From assembly GCA_021325375.1 (NCBI GenBank), contig JAJPHG010000018.1, positions 1 to 64,000 on the forward strand: a stretch of 64,000 nt of DNA, in the 5' to 3' direction. Both the position numbers and the translations under genes were made by a program. Source of the DNA: Alphaproteobacteria bacterium (GTDB lineage Bacteria; Pseudomonadota; Alphaproteobacteria; Micropepsales; Micropepsaceae). Of the stretch, positions 1 through 7,988 are shown one piece after another. Under the pieces are notes generated by a model that saw only the letters and a program-made list of their open reading frames with translations, did no database searches and was not told the origin of the DNA. The first letter of the stretch is position 1. The number at the start of each line of letters is the position of its first letter.

Positions 1-1614
1 ACCGACCAGCCCGACGGCGAGGCGCAAGCGCGGGAGATCTACGGCAAGCGCGTCGCCTACGTTCCGTATTTCATCCCCGGCTTCACTTTGGCCAAGGCGG
101 TCGCCGACGTGTTCGACGCGAACCCGAAGGTCGAGGGCCTGATCCTGCCGCGCCACGGCATCTTCACCTTCGCCGATGACGCGAAGACGGCCTATGAGCG
201 GATGATCGCGTTCGTCACCCTGGCGGAGGATCGCCTCAAGCAGAACCGCAAGCCGTTCAAGCCCGCAGCACTTCCCAAGCACATCGCAAGCGTCGCCGAG
301 ATCGCGCCGATCCTGCGTGGGCAGCTGGCCATCGAGCGCAACGCGATGGCGGGCACGGTGAAGCGTCAGATCCTCTGCTTCCGCGCCTCGCCCGCGATCC
401 TCGACTACGTGAACGGCGCGGAGCTGGCGCGCTATTCCCAGCAGGGCGTCGTCACCCCGGACCATACGATCCGCACAAAGAACTGGCCGCTCATCGTCCC
501 TGCGCCCGACGCGCACAAGCTCGACGAATGGAAGAAGGACGTCGCGGCGGCGGTGGATGCGTTCGTCGCGCGCTATCACGACTATTTCGCGCGCAACAAC
601 GCGCGCACGAGGCCTGCGAAGAAAGAGCTCGACCCGCTGCCGCGCGTGGTGCTGGTGCCGGGCGTGGGCCTGTTCGGGCTCGGCGCCACGGCGAAGGACG
701 CCGCCATCGCCGCCGACATCGCCGAGAACACGGTGGAGGTCATCACCGACGCGGAGGCGATCGGCGAATACCGCTGCATCTCCGAGGCCGACATGTTCGA
801 CGTCGAGTACTGGTCGCTGGAGCAGGCCAAGCTCGGCAAGTCGAACGAGAAGGCGCTGTCGCGCCAGGTCTGCGTGATCACCGGCGGCGGCTCGGGCATC
901 GGGGCGGCGACGGCGAAAGCGATGGCCGCCGAAGGCGCGGAGATCGCGATCCTCGACCGCGACCACGACATGGCGGTGAAAGCCGCGAAGGAAGTGCACA
1001 AGCACGCGCTGGCGATCCAGTGCGACGTCACCGATGCGGCCAGCGTGCGCGCGGCGTTTGACAAGGTGGTGGAGGCGTTCGGCGGCGTCGATATCGTTGT
1101 CTCCAACGCCGGCGCCGCGTGGCAGGGCAATATCGGCTCGGTCGACGACGCGGTCCTGCGCAAGAGCTTCGAGCTGAACTTCCTCGCGCACCAGAGCGTC
1201 GCGCAGAACGCCGTGCGCGTCATGCGCGCGCAGGGAACGTATGGCTGCCTTCTGTTCAACACGTCCAAGCAGGCGGTGAACCCGGGCAAGGATTTCGGAC
1301 CTTACGGCCTGCCCAAGGCCGCCACGTTGTTTCTCGTTCGCCAATACGCCCTCGACCACGGCAAGGACGGCATCCGCGCCAACGCCGTCAACGCCGACCG
1401 CGTGCGCACGGGCCTGTTGACCGACGAGATGGTGTCCGCCCGCTCCAAGGCCCGCGGCGTTTCGGAAGACGCCTATATGAGCGGCAACCTGCTCGGCCGC
1501 GAGGTCTACGCGCAGGAGGTGGCGGAGGCCTTCGTCTACTTAGCGCATGCCGAGAAGACGACCGCGGCAGTCATCACCGTCGACGGCGGCAACATCGAAG
1601 CGGCTTTGAGATAA
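1..1614 (+). CDS. Bifunctional aldolase/short-chain dehydrogenase, 5' truncated by window edge
   Basis: The reading frame is open from base 1, so the N-terminus lies outside the window; 537 codons are visible. The first ~280 residues look like the class II aldolase half of RhaD-type proteins (visible ILPRHGIFTF segment). The C-terminal half is a classical SDR: the Rossmann glycine motif TGGGSGIG (about nt 880-903), NAGAAW, and an SDR active-site region in which the YxxxK pair appears as YGLPK. Family members act on rhamnulose-type sugars (aldol cleavage plus lactaldehyde oxidation), but the substrate here is unproven. The last 15 codons have a degenerate second copy at 2196-2240 beyond the hicB gene. 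A palindromic element follows the stop codon at once. Confidence 0.88.
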   Translation, partial: TDQPDGEAQAREIYGKRVAYVPYFIPGFTLAKAVADVFDANPKVEGLILPRHGIFTFADDAKTAYERMIAFVTLAEDRLKQNRKPFKPAALPKHIASVAEIAPILRGQLAIERNAMAGTVKRQILCFRASPAILDYVNGAELARYSQQGVVTPDHTIRTKNWPLIVPAPDAHKLDEWKKDVAAAVDAFVARYHDYFARNNARTRPAKKELDPLPRVVLVPGVGLFGLGATAKDAAIAADIAENTVEVITDAEAIGEYRCISEADMFDVEYWSLEQAKLGKSNEKALSRQVCVITGGGSGIGAATAKAMAAEGAEIAILDRDHDMAVKAAKEVHKHALAIQCDVTDAASVRAAFDKVVEAFGGVDIVVSNAGAAWQGNIGSVDDAVLRKSFELNFLAHQSVAQNAVRVMRAQGTYGCLLFNTSKQAVNPGKDFGPYGLPKAATLFLVRQYALDHGKDGIRANAVNADRVRTGLLTDEMVSARSKARGVSEDAYMSGNLLGREVYAQEVAEAFVYLAHAEKTTAAVITVDGGNIEAALR

Positions 1615-1621
1615 GCTATAC

Positions 1622-1759
1622 TGTCATCCCCGGCGAACATCGCGCGTATTGCGCGCGATGTGAGGGAAGGGGACCCAGGTGGACAGACCGGTCGCGCTCT
1701 TTCCACCTGGGTTCCCTTCCCCTTGCGATGCCGATGGCATCGCTCGGCCGGGAATGACA
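1622..1759. repeat. Palindromic element between SDR gene and hicB
   Basis: The gap contains nested inverted repeats. The outer arms are GTCATCCCCGGC (1623-1634) and GCCGGGAATGAC (1747-1758), 11 of 12 complementary. Inner arms of about 20 bases lie at 1664-1683 and 1702-1722 (GGGAAGGGGACCCAGGTGG and its near complement). No ORF fits inside. It resembles a REPIN or small MITE. It ends 18 bases before the hicB start. Confidence 0.75.
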
Positions 1760-1776
1760 AAGAAAATATCGAAGAA

Positions 1777-2187
1777 ATGGCGCGTTATATTGCTCTGATC
1801 GACGGTAAGGCGGGAGCCTATGGCGTCGTGTTTCCCGATTTGCCCGGCTGTACAGCGATGGGCAAGACGATGGACGATGCACTCGCCAACGCGACAGAGG
1901 CATTGCGGGATTGGGTTGAGGTCACGGAAGAAAGCGGGGCCAAAGTACCTCGTCCCCGCGCGCTCGAAGCTTTGCGCCGCGATCCCGAAGTGAGGTCGGC
2001 GCTCGCCTCCGGCGCTGGCATCGCCACGGTTCCGCTGGTGCGTGAGACCGGTAAACCGGTGAAAGCCAATCTTTCCATCGATTCCGGCGTGCTCGCCGCA
2101 ATCGACGAAGAAGCCGAGCGACGCAACCTCACGCGTTCGTCTTTTGTCGAACTGCTGGCGCGGACCATGTTGCCGAAAGTGGCATGA
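1777..2187 (+). CDS. HicB-family antitoxin, orphan
   Basis: The 136-aa protein begins MARYIALIDGKAGAYGVVFP, the partly degraded RNase-H-like HicB fold, with the family signature FPDLPGCTAMG and a helix starting DDALANATEAL. The C-terminal ~45 residues (ANLSIDSGVLAAIDEEAERR onward) look like the DNA-binding ribbon-helix-helix part of HicB antitoxins. The ATG at 1777 was chosen because homology starts there; an upstream in-frame GTG would translate the palindromic element. No HicA-like gene (about 60 aa, dsRBD-like) is present on either side, so it is an orphan antitoxin or a free regulator. It is followed by a relic of an SDR 3' end. Confidence 0.8.
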   Translation: MARYIALIDGKAGAYGVVFPDLPGCTAMGKTMDDALANATEALRDWVEVTEESGAKVPRPRALEALRRDPEVRSALASGAGIATVPLVRETGKPVKANLSIDSGVLAAIDEEAERRNLTRSSFVELLARTMLPKVA

Positions 2188-2240
2188 TCGCCTTCGTCAT
2201 TGCCGTCGACGGCGGCGGCATCGAAGCGGCGATGCGGTAG
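2184..2240 (+). pseudogene. Relic of an SDR C-terminus, similar to the end of the gene at 1-1614
   Basis: Bases 2196-2240 match 1570-1614 at 36 of 45 positions and encode VIAVDGGGIEAAMR-stop, against VITVDGGNIEAALR-stop at the true gene end. No further SDR coding sequence precedes it; the bases upstream are the end of hicB. It is best read as a leftover 3' end of a duplicated or interrupted SDR gene. Confidence 0.6.
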
Positions 2241-2284
2241 TGAATCTCTCGTGGGTTGTGTTACTTTGGCCTTAAGAGGCCGCC

Positions 2285-2497
2285 GTGAAAATCTCGGTAG
2301 ATATCGATTGTTCCGAAGTCGAAAGTGATGCTGGAAGGCCAATTGACGGGCTGTGCATCACTTGTGCCCGTTGCGGCCATTCTGTTGAAGTGATGGGTGA
2401 AACAATATCTTCGGCTCGAAGAGGAGCAATCATGCTTCGTGAGGAATGCCCTCGTCGGGAAAATAATTTCTACGATGCTGAATGGTGGTCGTCATAG
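2285..2497 (+). CDS. Small hypothetical protein with one CxxC pair
   Basis: A 70-aa frame starting at GTG 2285, with an AGAGG Shine-Dalgarno-like run about six bases upstream. The protein has CITCARCGHSVEV, a CxxC pair that might bind metal, and an acidic, aromatic C-terminus (NNFYDAEWWSS). Codon use is visibly less GC-biased than in the genes around it. I do not recognise a family. It lies between the SDR relic and another AT-richer small gene, which together look like recently acquired DNA. Confidence 0.55.
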   Translation: MKISVDIDCSEVESDAGRPIDGLCITCARCGHSVEVMGETISSARRGAIMLREECPRRENNFYDAEWWSS

Positions 2498-2576
2498 TCG
2501 CGGATATGTTGCTGGAATCAAGTTGTGCTAGAATAGGTTGAGAAGATTTCTGAGCTCTAATTTTGGGGGCGTCGCG

Positions 2577-2879
2577 ATGCGAGTATCATTTATTTTGGTT
2601 TTGCTCTGCGTTTCATCGTCTGCGCTTGCCGGCCCATACGAGTGTATTTCCTTTGATACGGTTGGAATAGAGCGTCCTAAAGCGCCGTCGTGTGTCGATG
2701 ACACGCTCAAATTCTCTGAAATGGATTTTCAAATGTGCAGAAGCGACATGGAAAGCTATACTCAAAAGATGAAAGACTACCAACTCTGCTTGCAGGCTGA
2801 AGCTGAAGACGCCCTAAAAGAAGAAAAGAAGGCAATTGAAAAATTCAATTGCAAAGCGAGCGGTCAAGACTTCTGCTAG
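2577..2879 (+). CDS. Small secreted Cys-rich hypothetical protein
   Basis: A 100-aa protein. ATG 2577 is preceded by GGGGG at 2565-2569, good ribosome-site spacing, and begins directly with a Sec signal peptide (MRVSFILVLLCVSSSALAG). The mature part is about 80 residues with six cysteines, ending KASGQDFC. An even number suggests periplasmic disulfides. The middle is a charged helix (EAEDALKEEKKAIEK). Base composition is AT-richer than its neighbours. No family recognised. It is convergent with the dienelactone hydrolase gene, whose stop is adjacent. Confidence 0.65.
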   Translation: MRVSFILVLLCVSSSALAGPYECISFDTVGIERPKAPSCVDDTLKFSEMDFQMCRSDMESYTQKMKDYQLCLQAEAEDALKEEKKAIEKFNCKASGQDFC

Positions 2880-3560
2880 TCATCCCCCATTTGCCCGGAA
2901 CAGCTCCAGCGTGCGCTGCTTGGCGAGCTTGGCGGCTTCGGGGTCGAAGTCGGGGCGGTAGCTGCAGTTGAAGCCGTGGCCGGCGCCTTCGTAGACGTAG
3001 ACTTTCACGTCCGGATGCGCGGCCTTGATCTTCTCCACGTCGCTCATCGGGATGCCGTGGTCGGTTTCGCCGAAATGCAGCATGGTCGGGCATCTGGGGT
3101 TCTGGTCGTTCATCATCGCGATCTGGCCGCCGTAATAGCCGGACGCCGCCGCGAGATTGCGGCTCTGGCACGCCGCCGCCCAGGTCACCGTGCCGCCATA
3201 GCAATAGCCGGTGATGAACACCTTGCCCGTGGCCGCGAGAACGTCGATGCAGGTCAGCGCGTCCTTCACCGACAGATCGAAGGGGTGTTCGCCGCGCGCG
3301 ATCTTGATCGCCTTCTGGATGTCCTCCGGCGAATAGCCGGTCTCGAAGCCGGGCGCCTCGCGGTCGTAGAGCGCCGGCGACAGCACCTCATAGCCGTCGT
3401 CCGCATAGCCGTCGCAGGTCTCGCGGATATGCGCGTTGACGCCGAAGATCTCCTGGATGAGGACGAGCCCGCCGCGCCGCGTCCCCTTGGGCGCGACATG
3501 GTAGACGCCGATCTCGGCTCCATCGCTCATTTTCATCTTCGTCATCGTGCCGCGCGTCAT
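2880..3560 (-). CDS. Dienelactone hydrolase family protein
   Basis: A 226-aa alpha/beta hydrolase. Visible are the DLH-type nucleophile elbow GYCYGG (Cys in place of Ser), the acid in GETDHGIP and the catalytic His in GAGHGF, the usual Cys-Asp-His order. Family members hydrolyse dienelactones or related small lactones and esters in the cytoplasm; the substrate here is unknown. The ATG at 3560 is preceded by GGAGG at correct spacing. It begins one base after the stop of the upstream DUF4349 gene, so the two are probably one transcript with coupled translation. ATGs at 3545 and 3536 are possible alternatives. Confidence 0.9.
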   Translation of the reverse strand: MTRGTMTKMKMSDGAEIGVYHVAPKGTRRGGLVLIQEIFGVNAHIRETCDGYADDGYEVLSPALYDREAPGFETGYSPEDIQKAIKIARGEHPFDLSVKDALTCIDVLAATGKVFITGYCYGGTVTWAAACQSRNLAAASGYYGGQIAMMNDQNPRCPTMLHFGETDHGIPMSDVEKIKAAHPDVKVYVYEGAGHGFNCSYRPDFDPEAAKLAKQRTLELFRANGG

Positions 3561-3561
3561 G

Positions 3562-4428
3562 TCATCCTCCGCTGTTGCTCTCCTTCGACTTTGCAACGGC
3601 GGGACGGCGGCGCGCAATCCTCCAGATCCAGCGCAGCAGGAAGAACAGGCCCAAAGCCACCGGCAGCCAGGGCACGAGCTGGATGACGAAGCGCAGGACG
3701 TCCGCGGTGCTCGCGACCAGCAGCGCGCCGGATTCGTTCCACACCTCGCCGATCGGAGAGGCGGCGGCCTGGCCGCGCTCGGCCAGGGTAACGGAGAGGC
3801 TTTCGCGCGCGATGCGTCCATCGAGGTCGCGCTTGGCGGCCAGCGCCTCGTCGAGATCGGCCTCGGTCTTGGACAGTTCCTGCTGCACCTTGATGTAGTC
3901 ATCGACGCTCAGATTGGGACGTTTGGCGAGTTCGGCCAGACCGTCGCGGTATTTTGTGAGCTGGGCGACCTTCTTGTCGGTGCCGCTCTTCTCGTTCTCG
4001 ACGCTTTGCGCCTGAGTCGAGCGGCTCAGGAGATCGACTCTGCCCTTGTCCTGCGACACCGGCTTGCGCAGTGCCGTTTCGAAGCCCGCGATGCTGTCAT
4101 GCGGCATCGCGAGGGTGAGAGTGGCCGAGGCGAGGTCGGGGTGCTCGTCGATGCTGGCGGAAAGCAATTTGCAGCGCAGCGCCGCGTCGTGCAGGCAGGC
4201 CTCGCGCGCCCTGTCGTAGCGCGCCCGGACCGCGTCGTGATCCATCGCCAGCGCGATCACGTGGCTGTAGCTGAAGATCTGCCCCTTATCGGCCATCGTC
4301 TCCGCATTGGCCTGCGGTTCGGAGAGGACGATATCGGGAACCGACACCGGCCGGGTTGTTGGGCCATTGCGCGAGCAGCCCGCGAGAACGAGCAGGCCAA
4401 GAAGGACGAGAGAAGAACTGCGCGGCAT
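3562..4428 (-). CDS. DUF4349 domain lipoprotein
   Basis: A 288-aa envelope protein. The N-terminus is a lipoprotein signal with lipobox VLAGC, so the mature protein should be lipid-anchored. The centre (roughly residues 120-230) is a long charged helix with coiled-coil character (KYRDGLAELAKRPN, QELSKTEADLDEALAAKRDL). A hydrophobic segment near residue 255 (WLPVALGLFFLLRWIWRI) is followed by a basic tail. This layout matches DUF4349 proteins, whose function is unknown. It is first in a two-gene unit with the dienelactone hydrolase. Confidence 0.8.
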   Translation of the reverse strand: MPRSSSLVLLGLLVLAGCSRNGPTTRPVSVPDIVLSEPQANAETMADKGQIFSYSHVIALAMDHDAVRARYDRAREACLHDAALRCKLLSASIDEHPDLASATLTLAMPHDSIAGFETALRKPVSQDKGRVDLLSRSTQAQSVENEKSGTDKKVAQLTKYRDGLAELAKRPNLSVDDYIKVQQELSKTEADLDEALAAKRDLDGRIARESLSVTLAERGQAAASPIGEVWNESGALLVASTADVLRFVIQLVPWLPVALGLFFLLRWIWRIARRRPAVAKSKESNSGG

Positions 4429-4502
4429 GTCGGACCCCCTCCGTTGAGCGCGTGAGGCAAGTCCAATCCGGCGCCGCGGCCAAAGTGGGGCGCGATTGCG
4501 GC

Positions 4503-4967
4503 TTAGGGGCGGCGCTGCACCAGGCCCTTGCCGGTGAAGCGGAAGACCAGCTCGCCCGAATCGTCATGCGCCTCGTTGCGGCTGAGGATGATGCCGAAAT
4601 CGGGGCGCGATTTGAGCTCGACCTTGCCCACGATCTCGGAAGAGAAAGTCAGCCGCATGCCGGGACGCACGGGCTTCAGCCAGCGCATGTCCTCATAGCC
4701 GGGCGAGACGCCGGCGCGCAGCAGGGGCGACGTGCCGCCGGGCTTGTTGCGGTCGGCGATGGCGAGCTTCATCCACACCGCCGCGGTGTGCCAGCCGCTG
4801 GCGATGATGCCGCCGAAGATCGACCGCTCGGCGGCCTGCGGATCGACATGGAAGGGCTGCGGGTCGTATTTGCGCGCGAAGCGGATGATCTCGTCCTCGC
4901 TGAAGGTGTAGCCGCCGAGCTCGCGGCGCGCGCCGATCTCGACGTCTTCCCAATATTGCGGGTTCAT
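4503..4967 (-). CDS. MaoC family dehydratase (second of pair)
   Basis: A 154-aa single-hotdog protein. The hydratase signature is visible: RFARKYDPQPFHVDPQAA followed by FGGIIASGWHT, in which the Asp and His are the expected catalytic pair for hydration of enoyl-CoA. Residues near the middle (RWLKPVRPGMRL) are also typical. The ATG at 4967 overlaps the stop of the upstream MaoC gene by four bases (ATGA), so the two are translationally coupled and may form a heteromer. The exact substrate cannot be told. Confidence 0.9.
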   Translation of the reverse strand: MNPQYWEDVEIGARRELGGYTFSEDEIIRFARKYDPQPFHVDPQAAERSIFGGIIASGWHTAAVWMKLAIADRNKPGGTSPLLRAGVSPGYEDMRWLKPVRPGMRLTFSSEIVGKVELKSRPDFGIILSRNEAHDDSGELVFRFTGKGLVQRRP

Positions 4968-5413
4968 GGCGCGCCCCGCTTGGCGATAATCGGGGTCATC
5001 TTGACCAGCGCCACCTGTTCGCGCTGGTTGAAGACCTTGCAGGCGAAGGTGACGGTGCCGAACGGCTTGGACGCCGACGGTCGCGCCTCGATCACCTCGG
5101 CCTCGGCACGCAACACGTCGCCGGGGCGCACCGGCTTCATCCAGCGCCCTTCGGGCGAGCCGACGCCGCCGCGTGCCGCCGCGATCGGCATCATCATGTC
5201 GGCGAACATGCGCATCGTCATGGCGCAGGTGTGCCAGCCCGACGCCGCCAACCCGCCCAGGATCGATTTCTTCGCCGCCTCCTCGTCGAGGTGATGCGGC
5301 TGCGGATCGAACTCGCGCGCATATTCGACGATCTCTTCCTTGGTGACGTGATACGGCCCGCAATCGAATTTGCGGCCGACGGGGAAATCTTCGAAGTGGA
5401 GGAGCTCGGGCAT
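4964..5413 (-). CDS. MaoC family dehydratase (first of pair)
   Basis: A 149-aa hotdog-fold protein paralogous to the downstream gene, with YAREFDPQPHHLDEEAA and GGLAASGWHT, the conserved enoyl-CoA hydratase motif. I start it at ATG 5413 because the protein then aligns end to end with its paralogue; the open frame continues upstream without homology. It is the first gene of a leftward two-gene operon and shares a 36-bp intergenic region with the divergent gene at 5450. In related alphaproteobacteria the MaoC pair commonly sits next to ychF; here a divergent membrane protein gene lies between them. Confidence 0.9.
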   Translation of the reverse strand: MPELLHFEDFPVGRKFDCGPYHVTKEEIVEYAREFDPQPHHLDEEAAKKSILGGLAASGWHTCAMTMRMFADMMMPIAAARGGVGSPEGRWMKPVRPGDVLRAEAEVIEARPSASKPFGTVTFACKVFNQREQVALVKMTPIIAKRGAP

Positions 5414-5449
5414 TTTGCTATAGTGCCCCGCTTTCGGGGGGGCAGACAA

Positions 5450-6253
5450 ATGGATTGGATCGCGATCGTATCGGCGGGGGTGTGCGGGGCTGCGGGCGGA
5501 GCGATCGGCGCGCTCGTCGGACGGCTTTTCAAGAACATCGCGGTGCGCTCCGCGGCGGCGGTGATCTGTTTCGTCGCGGCGGCCCAGCTCGGCCGGATGT
5601 TCGTCACGCCCTGGGTCGAGGTCGAGTATGTCTTCGCGACTCTGCCCGAGGTCAAGCAGCTGACCGCCATCGCGCCGGCGCATGTGGACGAGCTCAAGGC
5701 GTTGATGCGCGACGCCTATCGAAAAGGCGGGACTGCAGAGGACTATCAGCGCGCCGGCTATGTTTGGGGGCGTAAATACAACACTTCGTTCATCCTGCTG
5801 ATGACCTCGCGCAACGCTTCGCTCGCGCTGCGATCCTTCGGTATCTATATGGACGTCTTCAAATTGGTCTATGCACACGATCCGGTCGCATGCTTCAACT
5901 GGATACAAGGCTTTGGTGCGCCGACCGAAGCCGAACTCGGTCTTGAGGGAGCGGGACACGCCAAGCTTCAGCAGCTCACCGACAGCGCCCATTTGCTGAG
6001 CAGACCCGAGGACGCACCGATAAGAAATCAGAAGCTGTCCGACGATCTCGCCGTGGCGCTGGTGAACAAGGTGCGCGCCAATTGGGACGCCAAGCGCATC
6101 GATTTCGCCGACACGGCGAAGCCGAAGCCCGATCTTCCGAACGACAAGAAGGCCGCCGTCTGCTACACGACCTACGCGATGTTCAGCGAGGTGCAGGCGA
6201 TGCCGGAAGATCAGCGCCTGGTCTATCTGCGGGGGATGTTCGGCTCGCTTTGA
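5450..6253 (+). CDS. Hypothetical membrane-anchored protein
   Basis: A 267-aa protein of unrecognised family. The N-terminus has two hydrophobic segments (about residues 4-25, glycine/alanine rich, and 31-48), so it is probably anchored in the inner membrane with a soluble C-terminal domain of about 215 residues. That domain holds VACFNWIQGFGAP and a late cysteine (AAVCYTTYAMF). The ATG at 5450 was chosen because the hydrophobic N-terminus begins there; upstream codons overlap the divergent MaoC gene. A GC hairpin (CCCCG-CTTTC-CGGGG type, about 5426-5443) sits just before the start and could affect translation. Confidence 0.7.
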   Translation: MDWIAIVSAGVCGAAGGAIGALVGRLFKNIAVRSAAAVICFVAAAQLGRMFVTPWVEVEYVFATLPEVKQLTAIAPAHVDELKALMRDAYRKGGTAEDYQRAGYVWGRKYNTSFILLMTSRNASLALRSFGIYMDVFKLVYAHDPVACFNWIQGFGAPTEAELGLEGAGHAKLQQLTDSAHLLSRPEDAPIRNQKLSDDLAVALVNKVRANWDAKRIDFADTAKPKPDLPNDKKAAVCYTTYAMFSEVQAMPEDQRLVYLRGMFGSL

Positions 6254-6256
6254 GGT

Positions 6257-7354
6257 TCAGGTGTTGAACCGGAAATGCATCACGTCGCCGTCCTGCACGA
6301 CGTAGTCCTTGCCTTCGAGGCGGAACTTGCCGGCGTCGCGGGCACCGGCCTCGCCGTTGCCCGCGATGTAGTCGTCATAGGCGATGGTCTCGGCGCGGAT
6401 GAAGCCCTTCTCGAAATCGGTGTGGATGACGCCGGCGCCCTGCGGCGCGCGCGATCCCTTGGTCACCGTCCAGGCGCGCGCTTCCTTCGGGCCCGCGGTG
6501 AAGAACGTGATCAGGCCGAGCAGATGATAGCCCGCGCGGATCAGCCGGTTCAGGCCCGGCTCCTCGAGCCCGATGTCGCGCAGGAAGTCGGCGCGCTCAT
6601 CCGCGGCGAGCTGGGCGACCTCTTCCTCGATGCGCGCGGAGATGACGACGCAGCCCGCGCCCTGCCTCTTGGCCATCTCCTCCACGGCGGTCGAGTATTT
6701 GTTGCCCTGGGCGGCCGCACCTTCGTCGACGTTGCAGACGAAGAGCACGGGCTTGGCCGTCATCAGGCCGAGCTGCGAATAGGGCCCGGCTTCCTCATGC
6801 GAAAGCTCCGCCAGCCGCGCGGGCTTGCCGTCGCGCAGGAGGTCCAGCGCCTTGGTCATCAGCGCGAGCTGCTCCTTTGCTTCCTTCTCGCCGGACTTGG
6901 CCTTCTTCTCGAAGGGGACGACGCGGCGCTCCAGGCTGTCGAGATCGGCGAGCATCAGCTCGGTCTCGACCGTCTCGGCGTCGCCGACCGGATCGATGCG
7001 GCCCTCGACATGGGTGATGTCGTCGTCCTCGAAGCAACGCAGCACGTGGGCGATGGCGTCGACCTCGCGGATGTTGGCGAGGAACTGGTTGCCGAGGCCC
7101 TCGCCCTTCGAGGCGCCGCGCACCAGGCCTGCGATGTCGACGAAGGTGATGCGGGTGGGGATGATCTCGGCCGACTTCGCGATCGCCGCGAGCTTGTCGA
7201 GGCGCGCATCGGGCACCGCGACGTCGCCGACATTGGGCTCGATGGTGCAGAAGGGATAGTTCGCCGCCTGCGCCGCCGCGGTCTGGGTGAGCGCGTTGAA
7301 CAGCGTCGACTTGCCGACGTTGGGAAGCCCCACGATGCCGCATTTAAAGCCCAT
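6257..7354 (-). CDS. ychF: Redox-regulated ATPase YchF (Obg family)
   Basis: A 365-aa Obg-family P-loop protein. Visible motifs are the G1 loop [10 protein letters not shown]3 [10 protein letters not shown] with GLGNQFL after it, and a G4 region containing CNVDEG, the change from NKxD that gives YchF its ATP preference. The C-terminus holds the TGS domain ([14 protein letters not shown] ... VMHFRFNT), the usual ending. YchF binds ribosomes and modulates the oxidative stress response. Its start overlaps the end of pth by 11 bases. pth-ychF is a conserved pair. Confidence 0.97.
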   Translation of the reverse strand: MGFKCGIVGLPNVGKSTLFNALTQTAAAQAANYPFCTIEPNVGDVAVPDARLDKLAAIAKSAEIIPTRITFVDIAGLVRGASKGEGLGNQFLANIREVDAIAHVLRCFEDDDITHVEGRIDPVGDAETVETELMLADLDSLERRVVPFEKKAKSGEKEAKEQLALMTKALDLLRDGKPARLAELSHEEAGPYSQLGLMTAKPVLFVCNVDEGAAAQGNKYSTAVEEMAKRQGAGCVVISARIEEEVAQLAADERADFLRDIGLEEPGLNRLIRAGYHLLGLITFFTAGPKEARAWTVTKGSRAPQGAGVIHTDFEKGFIRAETIAYDDYIAGNGEAGARDAGKFRLEGKDYVVQDGDVMHFRFNT

Positions 7355-7958
7355 CGGCTGCGTCTTTCTTCTTCTTCGGCGGCTGGGTGAGCAGCGCGAT
7401 CTTGTTCATGAAGCCCGCGTCGTCGTCCTTGGCAAGCAAGGGGGCGGCTTCGGCGATGGCGCTCAGCATCGGCACCAGCCATTCCTCGTCGAGCTTCGAG
7501 AAATTGCCGAGCACGTGGCCGTGCACGCGGTGCTTCTCGCCGGGATGGCCGATGCCGATGCGCACGCGGCGATAGTCGGGGCCCAGCGCCGCGGTGATCG
7601 AGCGCGCGCCGTTGTTGCCCGCGTCGCCGCCGCCTTTCTTCATCTTGAGCTTGGCTGCGGCAAGGTCGATCTCGTCATGCATGACGACGAGCGCGTCCGG
7701 CGGCAGCTTGAAGAAGCGCATCGCGGGCCCGATGGAGAGGCCGCTGTCGTTCATGTAGGTCATCGGCTTCAGGAGATAGGTCTTGCGGCCGCCCAAGGCG
7801 CCCTCGCTGAGCTGGCCCTGGAAGCGCGCGCGCCACGGCGAGAATCTGTAGCTCTCGTGGATGACGTCCACCGCCATGAAGCCGGCATTGTGGCGGTTGC
7901 GCGCGTACTCCGCGCCCGGGTTCCCGAGACCGGCGATGAGAAGCGGCGTATCCGGCAT
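7344..7958 (-). CDS. pth: Peptidyl-tRNA hydrolase
   Basis: A 204-aa protein of the bacterial Pth1 family, which recycles peptidyl-tRNAs released from stalled ribosomes. Characteristic segments: LIAGLGNPGAEYARNRHNAG (active-site His in the NRHNAG motif), KPMTYMNDSG, VMHDEIDL and KGGGDAGNNGARS. Length is normal apart from a short lysine-rich tail (PPKKKKDA). It lies between rplY and ychF in one leftward unit; the stop of rplY is only 30 bases from the pth start. Confidence 0.97.
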   Translation of the reverse strand: MPDTPLLIAGLGNPGAEYARNRHNAGFMAVDVIHESYRFSPWRARFQGQLSEGALGGRKTYLLKPMTYMNDSGLSIGPAMRFFKLPPDALVVMHDEIDLAAAKLKMKKGGGDAGNNGARSITAALGPDYRRVRIGIGHPGEKHRVHGHVLGNFSKLDEEWLVPMLSAIAEAAPLLAKDDDAGFMNKIALLTQPPKKKKDAADGL

Positions 7959-7988
7959 GGACCGAGCCCCGACGGGCCGGAGAGAAGA

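Noticed and set aside
1660..1776. N-terminal extension of HicB from an upstream GTG
   Set aside because: The extra residues translate the palindromic element and have no HicB similarity; ATG 1777 fits the family start.
1615..2284. A hicA partner for hicB
   Set aside because: No frame of about 60 codons with a HicA-like pattern exists on either strand beside hicB.
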